Assembly (NCBI GenBank): GCA_902774685.1
Contig: CACYJH010000022.1
Location: forward strand, 1-59,034
Direction: 5' to 3'
DNA: 59,034 nt
Source of the DNA: an uncultured Methanobrevibacter sp.
GTDB lineage: Archaea > Methanobacteriota > Methanobacteria > Methanobacteriales > Methanobacteriaceae
Each line of letters starts with the position of its first letter. Position 1 is the first letter of the stretch. The notes below the pieces were generated by a model. That model did not search any database. It had not been told where the DNA came from and was given only the letters and a program-made list of their open reading frames with translations. The position numbers and the translations under genes are program-made. Positions 36,309-44,556 of the stretch are shown in pieces.

Positions 36309-37778
36309 TTACCTCTTAATGTATTGGCCAGGATTTAAGAAGTCATCTAAAGTGTTTAAATAATCAAATGCCAATTCTTCACTATTCATTTTATCAGCAT
36401 CATAGTTAAAATGATTATCCAAATCATTTAAAAATTCATCTATTTCGAAAAGATCATAATCATTGCAGATTGCCTCTTTAATGTTCTTTCCAACCTTGAT
36501 TATATGAATATTTTCCAATTTCAATAGATGTGTGATGAATTCCTTTGCTGTTTTGAATTCTCTTTCTCTTGTCAATACCATATACTCCTCCAATGGATAC
36601 AATGCATCTCCCCATTTTGCCTTAAAGTTTTCACAAGCTTTCTGTGGCCATACTTTAGGTCCTTGATGTATGTAATATTTTCCTTGCTTGAAAACATTAA
36701 GCTCAATGGTGAAAATAACACATTTCTCCTCATCAGTCCAGTAGGCATGCTTAAAGACTGAAAATTCCTCTGCTTCCAATTTTTCACAAATGGAATCGAT
36801 TGTCTTTAGAAGCTGTGGATGAAGAGCATCTGCAGACATTTCTGGAATAGGGAATTTGATTACAAAAGTTTGAGTCTCCCTATCTTTAAATGATTCAGCA
36901 ATATAATCGGCAATTTCCTCATTGGATTTGTTAAATAGATGCTGTTTTTTAAGTGGTCTGAAGAATTCAGAAATCTTGTCTAAGTTTTCATCATCAACAA
37001 ATGCCAAGAAGTTTCTTGAAGCCACAATAAAGTCAACGAACCTTTCTATCCTTAAAGCAGCCCCAACATTCCTATTCTTGTCTGTTGGATCAATGAATAC
37101 AAGAGGGTCTTCCTTGAAGATCTTATCGTTTGCAGTCCCGAAATCCTCCAAATCAATGGTAGTGTGGAATTTCCACTTTTGAGCTGCCCTTAATGTATCT
37201 TCGAAGGTGCCATAGTTTAGAATAAGCAATTCACATAAATAACCTGCAAAACCGCCTGTTTTGAATTCTGAACCATAGGTTCCAATGGCAGCCATGAATT
37301 TCTTGAGCAATAGGACTTCCTCTTCCTGCTCTTTTGATAAATGACTCTTAATGTAATTGGTATGCAAAATGGTTCTATCAACAGCGGATTTGATAGGCTT
37401 ATTTTCACCTAAGTCATAACAAGGAACTATATCAACTTCATAGCCATCTATATCACAGGTTAAATAAGGATGGGAAGCATAATGCTCACTAGCCTTACCA
37501 TCTAAAGCTTCATTGGTTTTATATGCCAAATACAACCCCTTTTCCTTAAGATACTCCATTTCATCATCATAAGGGAAGCTAATAAAGATGTCTATATCTG
37601 AATTTCCTTTTAACCAAGTATTTTTAGCAACAGAACCTACTGCATTTGCTTTAGCATTGATGCCTTCCTTTTCGCAGGTTTCATTTATGAAATCTATTAC
37701 TTTTTTAGTTGTTTCATAAATTGCATCACGTTCTTCTTGACTTGGCTTTAATTCTTTTAAAATAAGTTCGTAATTCAT
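36309..37778 (-). CDS. cca: CCA-adding tRNA nucleotidyltransferase (archaeal class I)
   Basis: The enzyme builds or repairs the 3'-CCA of tRNAs without a template. The nucleotidyltransferase signature is complete: GSVAKNTWLKGNSDIDIFISF (48-68), with GS at 49-50, metal ligands Asp61 and Asp63, and the third acid Asp116 in YEVDIVPCY. Central segments TGGFAGYLCELLILNYG and ALRIERFVDF, and the tail HQGPKVWPQKACENFKAKWG, are those of archaeal Cca. At 489 residues it is slightly longer than usual because of a C-terminal helical extension (about 430-489). AGGAACTG precedes the ATG. Confidence 0.95.
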   Translation of the reverse strand: MNYELILKELKPSQEERDAIYETTKKVIDFINETCEKEGINAKANAVGSVAKNTWLKGNSDIDIFISFPYDDEMEYLKEKGLYLAYKTNEALDGKASEHYASHPYLTCDIDGYEVDIVPCYDLGENKPIKSAVDRTILHTNYIKSHLSKEQEEEVLLLKKFMAAIGTYGSEFKTGGFAGYLCELLILNYGTFEDTLRAAQKWKFHTTIDLEDFGTANDKIFKEDPLVFIDPTDKNRNVGAALRIERFVDFIVASRNFLAFVDDENLDKISEFFRPLKKQHLFNKSNEEIADYIAESFKDRETQTFVIKFPIPEMSADALHPQLLKTIDSICEKLEAEEFSVFKHAYWTDEEKCVIFTIELNVFKQGKYYIHQGPKVWPQKACENFKAKWGDALYPLEEYMVLTREREFKTAKEFITHLLKLENIHIIKVGKNIKEAICNDYDLFEIDEFLNDLDNHFNYDADKMNSEELAFDYLNTLDDFLNPGQYIKR

Positions 37779-37912
37779 TTTTCAGTTCCTTGTAATTTTT
37801 CTTAAGAAAAATCTTTTCTTAATAATATATTATAATTATTCTTATTTTTATAATTTTAGAATTTGTTAATAACTTAAAAATAGTAAAAAAAGTAAAATAG
37901 AAAAAGAAAAGA

Positions 37913-39166
37913 TTATTCTTTATTATCTTTAGCAAATTCCCCTAAATAATTAACTGGCTTGCCTTTCTTTGCCCTGTCGTAATAATCTACAGCTGCAGTA
38001 AACATAGGGTCACCGCTTGAGTTAAGAGCTGTTTCAAAGGAATCTTGAATAACTCCTATGATAAATCCTACTGCAACAGCCTGCATTGCAACGTCATTAG
38101 GTATTCCAAACAGTGCACATGCCATTGGAATAAGCAAGAGGGAACCTCCCACAACACCAGAAGCTCCACAAGCAGCAAAGGTTGAAACTATACATAGAAT
38201 GATAGCACTAGGCAAATCTATTCCAATTCCTAATGTATGACATACTGCCAAAGTCATTATTGTAATGGTGATTGCCGCACCACCTGTATTTATTGTAGCT
38301 CCCAATGGAATGCTGATTGAATAAAGATCCTCATCAAGTCCAAGCTTTTCACAAAGAAGCATATTGATTGGAATGTTAGCTGCTGAACTTCTTGTAAAGA
38401 ATGCAGTTATACCACTTTCCTTTAGGCAAATGAAAAGAAGCGGATATGGATTGCGTCTTAAGATTACTGCCACTATCATCGGATATACAACAAAAATAGC
38501 AAAGAGCATACATCCAACAAGCAATGCTATCAATTCACCATATTGAACAAAGATGTTCACTCCATTTTGACTGACAGCTGTAAATACAAGGGACATGATA
38601 CCGATTGGAGCAAATTGTATGATTCCCACAACTACCATAGTCAATGCTTCTGCAAAATCACTGAGCAAACCTTTTGTACTCTCACTTCCCACTTTCTTTA
38701 AGCAGATTCCTAAAACAAATGCCCAAAAGAGAATTCCTAAATAATCACCATTTGTCAATGAAAGCAAAGGATTTGCAAATATGTTCAATAACATATTAGT
38801 CAAAACATCACTTAATCCTCCAGGTGGTGATACAGAGCTTGCATCTGTAAGTGTAATGCTTATAGGGAATATATGACTTCCAATCACTCCTATTAAAGCT
38901 GCCAAGAAAGATGCAAACAGATATAAGCATATGATTCTTTTGAATTTGGTTCCGATTTCATCACCTGCATTGGATAAAGCAGAACAAACCAATAGAAAAA
39001 CAAGAATTGGAGCTGCTGCCTTTAAGGCATTTACGAATAATTGTCCTGGAAGTCCAATAATTTCATATTGGGGAACAGAGATACCTAAGATAACCCCTAA
39101 AATAAGACCAATGAATATTTTCAGTATCAAACTTGATTCTGTCCATTTCTTAATAAAATCATTCAT
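37913..39166 (-). CDS. sstT: Sodium:serine/threonine symporter, SstT-like
   Basis: This DAACS-family (dicarboxylate/amino acid:cation) symporter has 417 residues and eight to ten hydrophobic segments. It starts SLILKIFIGLILGVILGISVP and includes the re-entrant loop motif with FFTRSSAANIPINML. SIPLGATINTGGAAITITIMTLA and GVVGGSLLLIPMACALFGIP follow, close to bacterial SstT. It would import serine/threonine with Na+. The family is mainly bacterial, so gene transfer into this methanogen is plausible. GGAGTAATTTT precedes the ATG. It is a single gene. Confidence 0.9.
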   Translation of the reverse strand: MNDFIKKWTESSLILKIFIGLILGVILGISVPQYEIIGLPGQLFVNALKAAAPILVFLLVCSALSNAGDEIGTKFKRIICLYLFASFLAALIGVIGSHIFPISITLTDASSVSPPGGLSDVLTNMLLNIFANPLLSLTNGDYLGILFWAFVLGICLKKVGSESTKGLLSDFAEALTMVVVGIIQFAPIGIMSLVFTAVSQNGVNIFVQYGELIALLVGCMLFAIFVVYPMIVAVILRRNPYPLLFICLKESGITAFFTRSSAANIPINMLLCEKLGLDEDLYSISIPLGATINTGGAAITITIMTLAVCHTLGIGIDLPSAIILCIVSTFAACGASGVVGGSLLLIPMACALFGIPNDVAMQAVAVGFIIGVIQDSFETALNSSGDPMFTAAVDYYDRAKKGKPVNYLGEFAKDNKE

Positions 39167-39377
39167 AAAATTACTCCAATTAATTCAAAAATAAAAATTA
39201 TTTAAACATTAATTATTAGTTCACTATTAATGATTTATTTTGACATCTTAAATATTTATTGAAAAATCTTTTTGAAAGTAGTGAAAATGGAGTATGAAAA
39301 TTGTTTAAAAAATAAGAAAAATACGGTGAAAAAAAAATTGTAAAAAAAGAGAAAAAATAGATTATTTTTCTATTGGA

Positions 39378-40400
39378 TTAATAATCATCTGCAAAGTCTC
39401 TGAAAGACCCATATCTTTTATGTTTTGTATAATCAACATATGGATTACGACTGTTGAAATAGTTCAAATGGACCAAATTTCTTCCATCCATCAAAACGGA
39501 ACCTGTTCCATAGATATTTGAGAAATTCATATGTCTGCCGATTCCCTTATTTTCAGAATATCTGAATTCAGCATTTGAAATTTCCTTTAAAAATGATTTA
39601 AGTTGGTTATAGCTGATACCTGATCTGTATGAAGACCTATTTGATATCGCTTCCATAATATAGCTTCTATAGATTTTTTCATGGTATTCCTGATAGACAA
39701 GCGGATTATAGAACAATTCCAAACCTTTTATTTGACCATTGATTATAAATATTGCACCACATTGACCGAATTCCAACTTGAAATGTCTTAAATGATCATT
39801 ATGAATAGCCCTATGATGAACATAATTGTCATTCAAAGCACCTGTTCTGGATCTAAATGCAGTCTTGTTTTCAAGTTCGCTTATTGAATTCCAGACAGAA
39901 GATTGGCAATCGATATTTTGGAATAGGTTTTCAGATTTGGCTTTTCTTGTTGAAAAGTCAGCTGCAAAATCTGAAGCCTCAAAGTTTTCAGAGAATTCAC
40001 GTCCATTAGGATTAATATGCTCTATATCATAGATATCCCTTCTGGACCTGCCATAATGCCATCTTCCTTGCTCAGTGCAACTTACAGAAACAGTCATAGT
40101 GGTTTTAGGTGGGATTATAAGAGACCTGTTCATTATTCTGTTTTGCTTTGCTCCTACAATTTCATCACCGTCAATCAATACCAATGGAATATCTGATTTG
40201 TTTCTTGCTAGTACAGCACCTACAGTAGAAACTTCACATTCAATTACTTCAACAAATCCTGCACTCATTCCTCTTCTTAAAGTTAAATAATCCTTATTTC
40301 CATTATTATTTAACCTTACAGGAATTACCTCCATATTTCTATACCTTTGGCTTTCCAAAAGTTCTAAAGATACATCAATACCATCAATTACAATTTCCAT
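39378..40400 (-). CDS. ARPP-1 family protein
   Basis: The second of two ATG codons (40400) is chosen because GGTG lies five bases before it. The N-terminal half carries the ARPP-1 core: AGFVEVIECEVSTVGAVLARNKSDIPLVLIDGDEIVGAKQNR (about 47-88), then MNRSLIIPPKTTMTVSVSCTEQGRW (about 90-114), with the acidic DGDE, the AKQNR box and the Cys before EQGRW all conserved. The ARPP domain was named for association with ADP-ribosylglycohydrolases and rhodanese/phosphatase proteins, and it is usually viewed as part of NAD/ADP-ribose-linked conflict systems; its activity is unknown. The C-terminal half is rich in Tyr, Arg and Asn. It is the last gene of a probable four-gene operon. Confidence 0.75.
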   Translation of the reverse strand: MEIVIDGIDVSLELLESQRYRNMEVIPVRLNNNGNKDYLTLRRGMSAGFVEVIECEVSTVGAVLARNKSDIPLVLIDGDEIVGAKQNRIMNRSLIIPPKTTMTVSVSCTEQGRWHYGRSRRDIYDIEHINPNGREFSENFEASDFAADFSTRKAKSENLFQNIDCQSSVWNSISELENKTAFRSRTGALNDNYVHHRAIHNDHLRHFKLEFGQCGAIFIINGQIKGLELFYNPLVYQEYHEKIYRSYIMEAISNRSSYRSGISYNQLKSFLKEISNAEFRYSENKGIGRHMNFSNIYGTGSVLMDGRNLVHLNYFNSRNPYVDYTKHKRYGSFRDFADDY

Positions 40401-40502
40401 CATATCACCCCGATTATTTTTTTTAAAATGTAATGTATTGATAAAAGTTATTCGCTTATTAAAATTAAAAAAGCGATTGAAATTATTTGATTTGATAGAA
40501 AC

Positions 40503-40991
40503 TTATTCAATTTCTTTGATTTGATAGCTAATAATATCATAAAATGGAATCTTGGCAACAAGATCGCTTCCATCAAATAGAAGAACCAATGTTTCACCGC
40601 CAATATCCTCTACATCAATTTTGGAAACTGGCTTGAAATTAATTCCATTCACCTCTACACAACTTCCTTCTTTGATGCATTCATTTTTGACCTCATCTGC
40701 AAAGTTTCCAGAAACAATCTTATCCAAATAATCGATAATGTCATTGAAACAAAGAATTGAAGGATTTTCCTCACCATATTCCTCTTTATATTCTTCACCG
40801 TCATCCAAATAAAATCTGGATAATTTTGCATATTTTGATATTAAATACTGACAATAATCATCATCGAAGGTAAGCTCTTCCAATTTTGCAAACTCATCAA
40901 AGCATTTATCTTCTTTAAGGTATGCTTCCTTTACTTCACAAACCTTTTCTTTGATCGATAAAGCTTCTTTTCTATTTGTTATCTTTCCCAA
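40503..40991 (-). CDS. Acidic protein of unknown function in the ARPP-1/VWA operon
   Basis: The TTG start at 40989-40991 has GAGGTGAT with the five-base GGTG spacing. The 162-residue protein has a helical, charged N-terminal half (KEALSIKEKVCEVKEAYLKE...) with three Cys. The C-terminal half is likely beta-rich (SCVEVNGINFKPVSKIDVEDIGGETLVLLFDGSDLVAKIPF), reminiscent of a small SH3- or OB-like barrel. I do not recognise a family. It lies between the VWA and ARPP-1 genes with gaps of about 100 bases on each side. Confidence 0.65.
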   Translation of the reverse strand: MGKITNRKEALSIKEKVCEVKEAYLKEDKCFDEFAKLEELTFDDDYCQYLISKYAKLSRFYLDDGEEYKEEYGEENPSILCFNDIIDYLDKIVSGNFADEVKNECIKEGSCVEVNGINFKPVSKIDVEDIGGETLVLLFDGSDLVAKIPFYDIISYQIKEIE

Positions 40992-41107
40992 AATATCACC
41001 TCTGAAAATATAAATTTATGTTATTTGATATTAAATCTGATAGAAAAAATAAAAAAATTTTTGTATTGTTTGATTAAATCAGCCAGAAATAATTAAAAAG
41101 AAAAGGA

Positions 41108-41872
41108 TTAATCTAAATCCTCTTTCCAGTTGGCAAAGTCTTTATCCAAGTTTTCTCTTTTGATATAGAATTCATTGGTGATTTCACCTACTGCCTTATA
41201 CATATCATCGTATCCTTTAGCGCTTTTTCTATGTCTAGCAATACGGCTTTGGCGAATTCCAATATGTGATGCTTCAGAGTAAGCGTCAATATCTGCTCCA
41301 ATGTAAACAAATTCCCAACCGGAATTTTCAACCATGTCTTTAATTTGAGCTCTGTTGAATTCTCTTGAAGAGTTTTCATATCCGTCAGTGGTGATGATGC
41401 ACATAGCATGGTTCACTTCTCCTCTGTAAGTGTTTACGGTTCTACCGATTGCATCAAGCAATGCAGTGGATCCTCTAACGTAGTATTCTTTACGGGTAAG
41501 TGGTTTCACTTCAGAAATAGGCTTTCTTGCATACAAAACCTCATATTTGCCATCGAAAAGAACGACAGTTACAAGAATATTGTGGTTTTTAGCAGCTTGT
41601 TTTTCGACAAATGCATTGAATCCGTTAATGGTGTCTTCTTCAGATCCGTACATTGAACCTGATCTGTCTAAAATAAAGAATAAATCCATTTCTTCATCTT
41701 CAACTCCAATATTTGCTAATTTTTCATCGTTGTAGTCGTTTACTACATTTTTGATATTTAAATCATTTTCCATAGTTTTTTCCTCCATTAAATCATTTTT
41801 AGTTTCATTTTTGTTTTCAATTTGAGCATCATTGCTGTCTTCAATTTCAATCTTTATAGCTTCATCAGTCAT
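41108..41872 (-). CDS. VWA-domain protein (TerY-like)
   Basis: The protein has an acidic N-terminal arm of about 60 residues and then a von Willebrand A fold with a complete MIDAS: DRSGSM (Asp69, Ser71, Ser73), Thr136 in GSTALLD and Asp163 in TTDGYENSS. This short cytoplasmic VWA form, with LFFILDRSGSM and a basic IARHRKSAKGYDDMY segment, resembles TerY-type proteins of stress-response operons. They act as metal-dependent protein scaffolds. Two starts look usable: ATG 41872 behind GGAGGAATCTT, and an in-frame ATG at 41773 behind an internal GGAGG, which would remove the acidic arm. It is followed by two unknown/ARPP genes in the same operon. Confidence 0.85.
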   Translation of the reverse strand: MTDEAIKIEIEDSNDAQIENKNETKNDLMEEKTMENDLNIKNVVNDYNDEKLANIGVEDEEMDLFFILDRSGSMYGSEEDTINGFNAFVEKQAAKNHNILVTVVLFDGKYEVLYARKPISEVKPLTRKEYYVRGSTALLDAIGRTVNTYRGEVNHAMCIITTDGYENSSREFNRAQIKDMVENSGWEFVYIGADIDAYSEASHIGIRQSRIARHRKSAKGYDDMYKAVGEITNEFYIKRENLDKDFANWKEDLD

Positions 41873-41888
41873 AAGATTCCTCCAAAAT

Positions 41889-42059
41889 TTATATCACTCC
41901 ACAAAGGACATCATCGACAAAATCAAGAAGATTTTCTCTCACATATTCTTCTACAAATAATTCAAAGTTCCAGTCGAATGTCTCTGAAATATGTGGATTA
42001 TCAATATCAGATGCTTTAGCATTACCTGCAAGATCCAATTTTTCATCAAATCCATGCAT
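41889..42059 (-). CDS. Small acidic protein at the head of the ARPP-1/VWA operon
   Basis: The frame opens earlier (to 42113), but GAGGTGAT lies with five-base spacing before the ATG at 42059, giving a 56-residue acidic protein starting MHGFDEKLDLAGNAK and ending LLDFVDDVLCGVI. A second plausible start is ATG 42101 behind GGGGGTTG. The C-terminal half (FDWNFELFVEEYVRENLLDFVDDVL) should be an amphipathic acidic helix. It ends 16 bases before the VWA start, so the two are surely co-transcribed. I recognise no family. Confidence 0.6.
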   Translation of the reverse strand: MHGFDEKLDLAGNAKASDIDNPHISETFDWNFELFVEEYVRENLLDFVDDVLCGVI

Positions 42060-42176
42060 CATATCACCTCGCTGAATTTTTTCATTAAATATTGACCTCA
42101 TATCAACCCCCATATTTCAATAATTAAATAAAATCCCAAATGATCAAAACAAGCCAAAGGTTTAAAGACAAATGGG

Positions 42177-42212
42177 ATGTATGGTATGAGTGGCATGTAT
42201 GGTGTATATGGT
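42177..42212. repeat. Four tandem 9-bp repeats in the operon leader
   Basis: ATGTATGGT, ATGAGTGGC, ATGTATGGT and GTATATGGT follow each other without gap. The array lies in the expected untranslated leader of the VWA operon (start about 42268, first gene 42059). On the + strand it would encode MYG-MSG-MYG-VYG, but there is no ribosome site for that frame. Confidence 0.6.
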
Positions 42213-42291
42213 CCGTGTTTAAATTCAGTATCACCCCCAAGGATTAAAAAATCATGTTTTTTAATCGCTAATTATAGTATGAACTTACTAG

Positions 42292-42299
42292 TATATAAA
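42292..42299 (-). promoter_or_regulatory. TATA box of the VWA/ARPP-1 operon
   Basis: TTTATATA on the minus strand gives an expected start near 42268 and a leader of about 200 bases before the first gene. Confidence 0.5.
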
Positions 42300-42302
42300 T
42301 GT

Positions 42303-42317
42303 TCCTAAATTTTAGGA
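42303..42317. promoter_or_regulatory. Palindrome abutting the operon TATA box
   Basis: TCCTAAATTTTAGGA is a perfect palindrome around a central T, four bases upstream of the minus-strand TATA box, in position to control TFB binding. It also overlaps the stop codon of a 37-codon ORF, so a terminator role is possible. Its half-sites face opposite to the operators at 18.8 kb. Confidence 0.45.
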
Positions 42318-42418
42318 CACATACATTTTTTATATGACATGACATTTTTTTCAAGTAATTTCAATAATTTCACATAAATTTCAGTTAAATTAAAGTTTAA
42401 ATTCAAAAAAAGAAACAT
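42305..42418 (-). CDS. Possible 37-residue peptide
   Basis: The ATG at 42416-42418 has GGGGTGAT upstream (six-base spacing after GGTG). The peptide MFLFLNLNFNLTEIYVKLLK continues to a C-terminal KKCMCPKI. A hydrophobic start and two Cys near the end are the only features. Phe/Asn/Leu-rich short frames are expected in AT-rich DNA, so the ribosome site is the main support. It may be a leader peptide. Confidence 0.3.
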   Translation of the reverse strand: MFLFLNLNFNLTEIYVKLLKLLEKNVMSYKKCMCPKI

Positions 42419-42739
42419 GTATATCACCCCAAAAAACTCTAATTTTTTAATTAGACTTTTCTAACAATATTATGATTTCCATAGCTTATAAAGGTTATCA
42501 ATAGATTATTTTTTTAATTTAAAGAATTATATACGACAATACATATAATTTACTAAATGGATTTAATTAATACTAAAAGAATGAGGATTTATTAATCATG
42601 TTTAAGTTATTCTGTAAATTTTCTTGCAATTTCATTCAATTTTACAATTTCACCATAATCTCACAACCAAAATACAAATTTAAATCTGCTTATAATATTG
42701 ATAGGAGATTATAAACCATTTATATCAAAAACTGACTGA
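42419..42739. other. AT-rich divergent region between the VWA operon and the Rpn gene
   Basis: About 320 bases with no ORF that has a ribosome site. A + strand TATA box for the Rpn gene lies at its right edge. Nothing else is evident. Confidence 0.4.
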
Positions 42740-42793
42740 TTTATATACCACTTTCTAGAAAATAGGATTAAATACCAATTTTCAGGAGGTGAT
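42740..42793 (+). promoter_or_regulatory. Promoter and Shine-Dalgarno site of the Rpn-like gene
   Basis: TTTATATA (42740-42747) predicts a start near 42770. GGAGGTGAT lies at 42785-42793, so the transcript carries a short leader ending in a perfect ribosome site. The codon at the standard spacing is ATA (42797), not ATG. Confidence 0.6.
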
Positions 42794-42796
42794 AAA

Positions 42797-43825
42797 ATAA
42801 ATAAGCACATTTATGATATAAATTTCAAGAACATCTTCAACACCTTTCCTCAAGGAATATTGGATATCGCCCACGATGTGGTTGTTGAAAATTTCCCAGC
42901 ATTAATACTGGACAATTATCCAAAAGCATTTTTGGAAACTTATCCAAAAGAACTTAAAAAGGCTTGTCCTGATGACATATTAAAAGGAGATGAATTCAAG
43001 CTCCACTTTAAAGAGAAACTTAACAATGAGCATATTCTAAAGGATGGAAGAAAATATGTGTCTGACTTGCCGCATCTGACTTTCGAAGACATAGTCATCA
43101 ATTTGGAATTTCAATCATATCAGATCGATTATGAAAGGGAAACCATATTTAATTTATATCAGGCTTCACTGCATAATGAGCATAAAAAATATGTATTTAC
43201 AATTGTTTTCAGCATGAAAGAAAATGAACATAAACTTATTTTCCATAAAATCAACCAATATGATGGGTTTACTATGCTTATCATATCGTTAAAAGCTTTA
43301 AATCAAAAACAAACTTTAAATAATAGTTTTTATAAAATAAAGAATAATATTTGCATGTCAGATAAGGAAAAGGCCTTATTTTTATTAAGTTCATTGACTG
43401 ACAAAAAGAACAAGGTTGAAATTTTAAGAAAAACCATTCATCTTACAGAGCTTTATGAAAATATTGATTTCCAAGAAAAAAGGGACATGCTTGACATACA
43501 AATGAACTTTGCACATGAATGGTTTGAAGACGAAGATTTTAAAAACATCGGAGGTTTAAAAATGGGAGACCTATTAACAGAAGGAGCAAGAAAACACATA
43601 GAACAGATTATACTAGAACAAACAAAAGAAGAAGGAATAAAAGAAGGAATACCTATAGGAGAAGAGAAAGGAATGGAAAAAGGAATACATATAGGGGAAA
43701 AGAAAGGAATGGAAAAAGTATTTACAGCAATAAACATGATCAAACAAGGATTCACAATAGAAGACATAATCAAAGCAACAGGATTAACAGAAATGCAAAT
43801 AAATCAACTAAGCATTTATAAATAA
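42797..43825 (+). CDS. Rpn-family PD-(D/E)XK nuclease / transposase-like protein, apparent ATA start
   Basis: The frame stays open upstream of the first usual start (TTG 42860) to a GGAGGTGAT site. The codon five bases after GGTG is ATA, giving NKHIYDINFKNIFNTFPQGI, which matches the normal Rpn N-terminus (a [YH]DxxFKxIF-type motif) and so belongs to the protein. The core includes HLTFEDIVINLEFQSYQIDYERE, with the Glu-x-Gln (E-F-Q) of the PD-(D/E)XK site. The C-terminal part has repeated EKGMEKGIHIGEKKGMEK glycine/charged heptads and a helix-turn-like TIEDIIKATGLTEMQI, both typical of Rpn proteins. These act in recombination-promoting DNA cleavage. Either AUA initiates, or an ATG was mutated and the gene is silenced. 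Confidence 0.7.
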   Translation: MNKHIYDINFKNIFNTFPQGILDIAHDVVVENFPALILDNYPKAFLETYPKELKKACPDDILKGDEFKLHFKEKLNNEHILKDGRKYVSDLPHLTFEDIVINLEFQSYQIDYERETIFNLYQASLHNEHKKYVFTIVFSMKENEHKLIFHKINQYDGFTMLIISLKALNQKQTLNNSFYKIKNNICMSDKEKALFLLSSLTDKKNKVEILRKTIHLTELYENIDFQEKRDMLDIQMNFAHEWFEDEDFKNIGGLKMGDLLTEGARKHIEQIILEQTKEEGIKEGIPIGEEKGMEKGIHIGEKKGMEKVFTAINMIKQGFTIEDIIKATGLTEMQINQLSIYK

Positions 43826-43994
43826 TCTAAAAAAAAACTATCTAATACACTTCCTCAAATATAATTTTATTTCTTTTTTTGAGAATGGAGGAACACTTAA
43901 AAAAGAGAATGGTTAAAGATTATAAAAATAAAATAAAAAATGAATTAAAAAAATAAAAAAAAGAAATTAAGAAAAAAAGCTAAAATAAAATAAA

Positions 43995-44381
43995 TTAAGC
44001 TATTTTGTCAATTTTTATAGGACCATCGTTTTCTGTGTAATAAATTACATAGGTACCTGGTTCCATTCCTTCATGTTGACCTGTTTCATTTTCAGTAACA
44101 ACAAAGGTTTGCTTATGCAATACATCTCCAGGATCTACTGAAGAATTAGTGGCATTTGCATTAGCATCTTCTATTGCAGTATCGTTTTTAGCTGTCGCAT
44201 TAACTGTAAGATTTGTCTGATTTTCAACTACAGTTACATTGACATCCTCGGTAACATTGGTGTCATTTGCTGTTAAATTTAAATCAGGTAAATCACCATG
44301 AGGTACAAAGTTTAATGCAACAAAACCGACTACAATTATAGCAATCAATGCTACAATAAGACCAATAATTGTTTTATTCAT
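43995..44381 (-). CDS. Secreted or membrane-anchored Asn/Thr-rich protein
   Basis: A 128-residue protein with an N-terminal hydrophobic segment (TIIGLIVALIAIIVVGFVAL, about 4-23). A low-complexity Asn/Thr/Asp/Val region full of N-x-T/S sequons (about 35-85) follows, then a short folded-looking tail with EPGTYVIYYTENDGPIKIDKIA. It is probably an exported, N-glycosylated envelope protein tethered by its N-terminus. AGGTGGTTCA precedes the ATG. No family is recognised. Confidence 0.7.
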   Translation of the reverse strand: MNKTIIGLIVALIAIIVVGFVALNFVPHGDLPDLNLTANDTNVTEDVNVTVVENQTNLTVNATAKNDTAIEDANANATNSSVDPGDVLHKQTFVVTENETGQHEGMEPGTYVIYYTENDGPIKIDKIA

Positions 44382-44556
44382 TGAACCACCTTTTACAAAT
44401 ATTATTTTTTAATTAATTAACTATTTAATTAACTAATCAACGGATTAACTAATCCATGATTAATCAATTTATAGATATAAAAATAGATATTAATTTTTTA
44501 GAATAAAATACTTTCTATAATTTTTTAAATTGAGAATTAGATTAAACATAAGAATA

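Noticed and set aside
42177..42308. + strand frame with MYG/MSG/MYG/VYG repeats (43 codons)
   Set aside because: No ribosome site, and the repeat is explained by the 9-bp DNA array; it lies antisense to the predicted operon leader.
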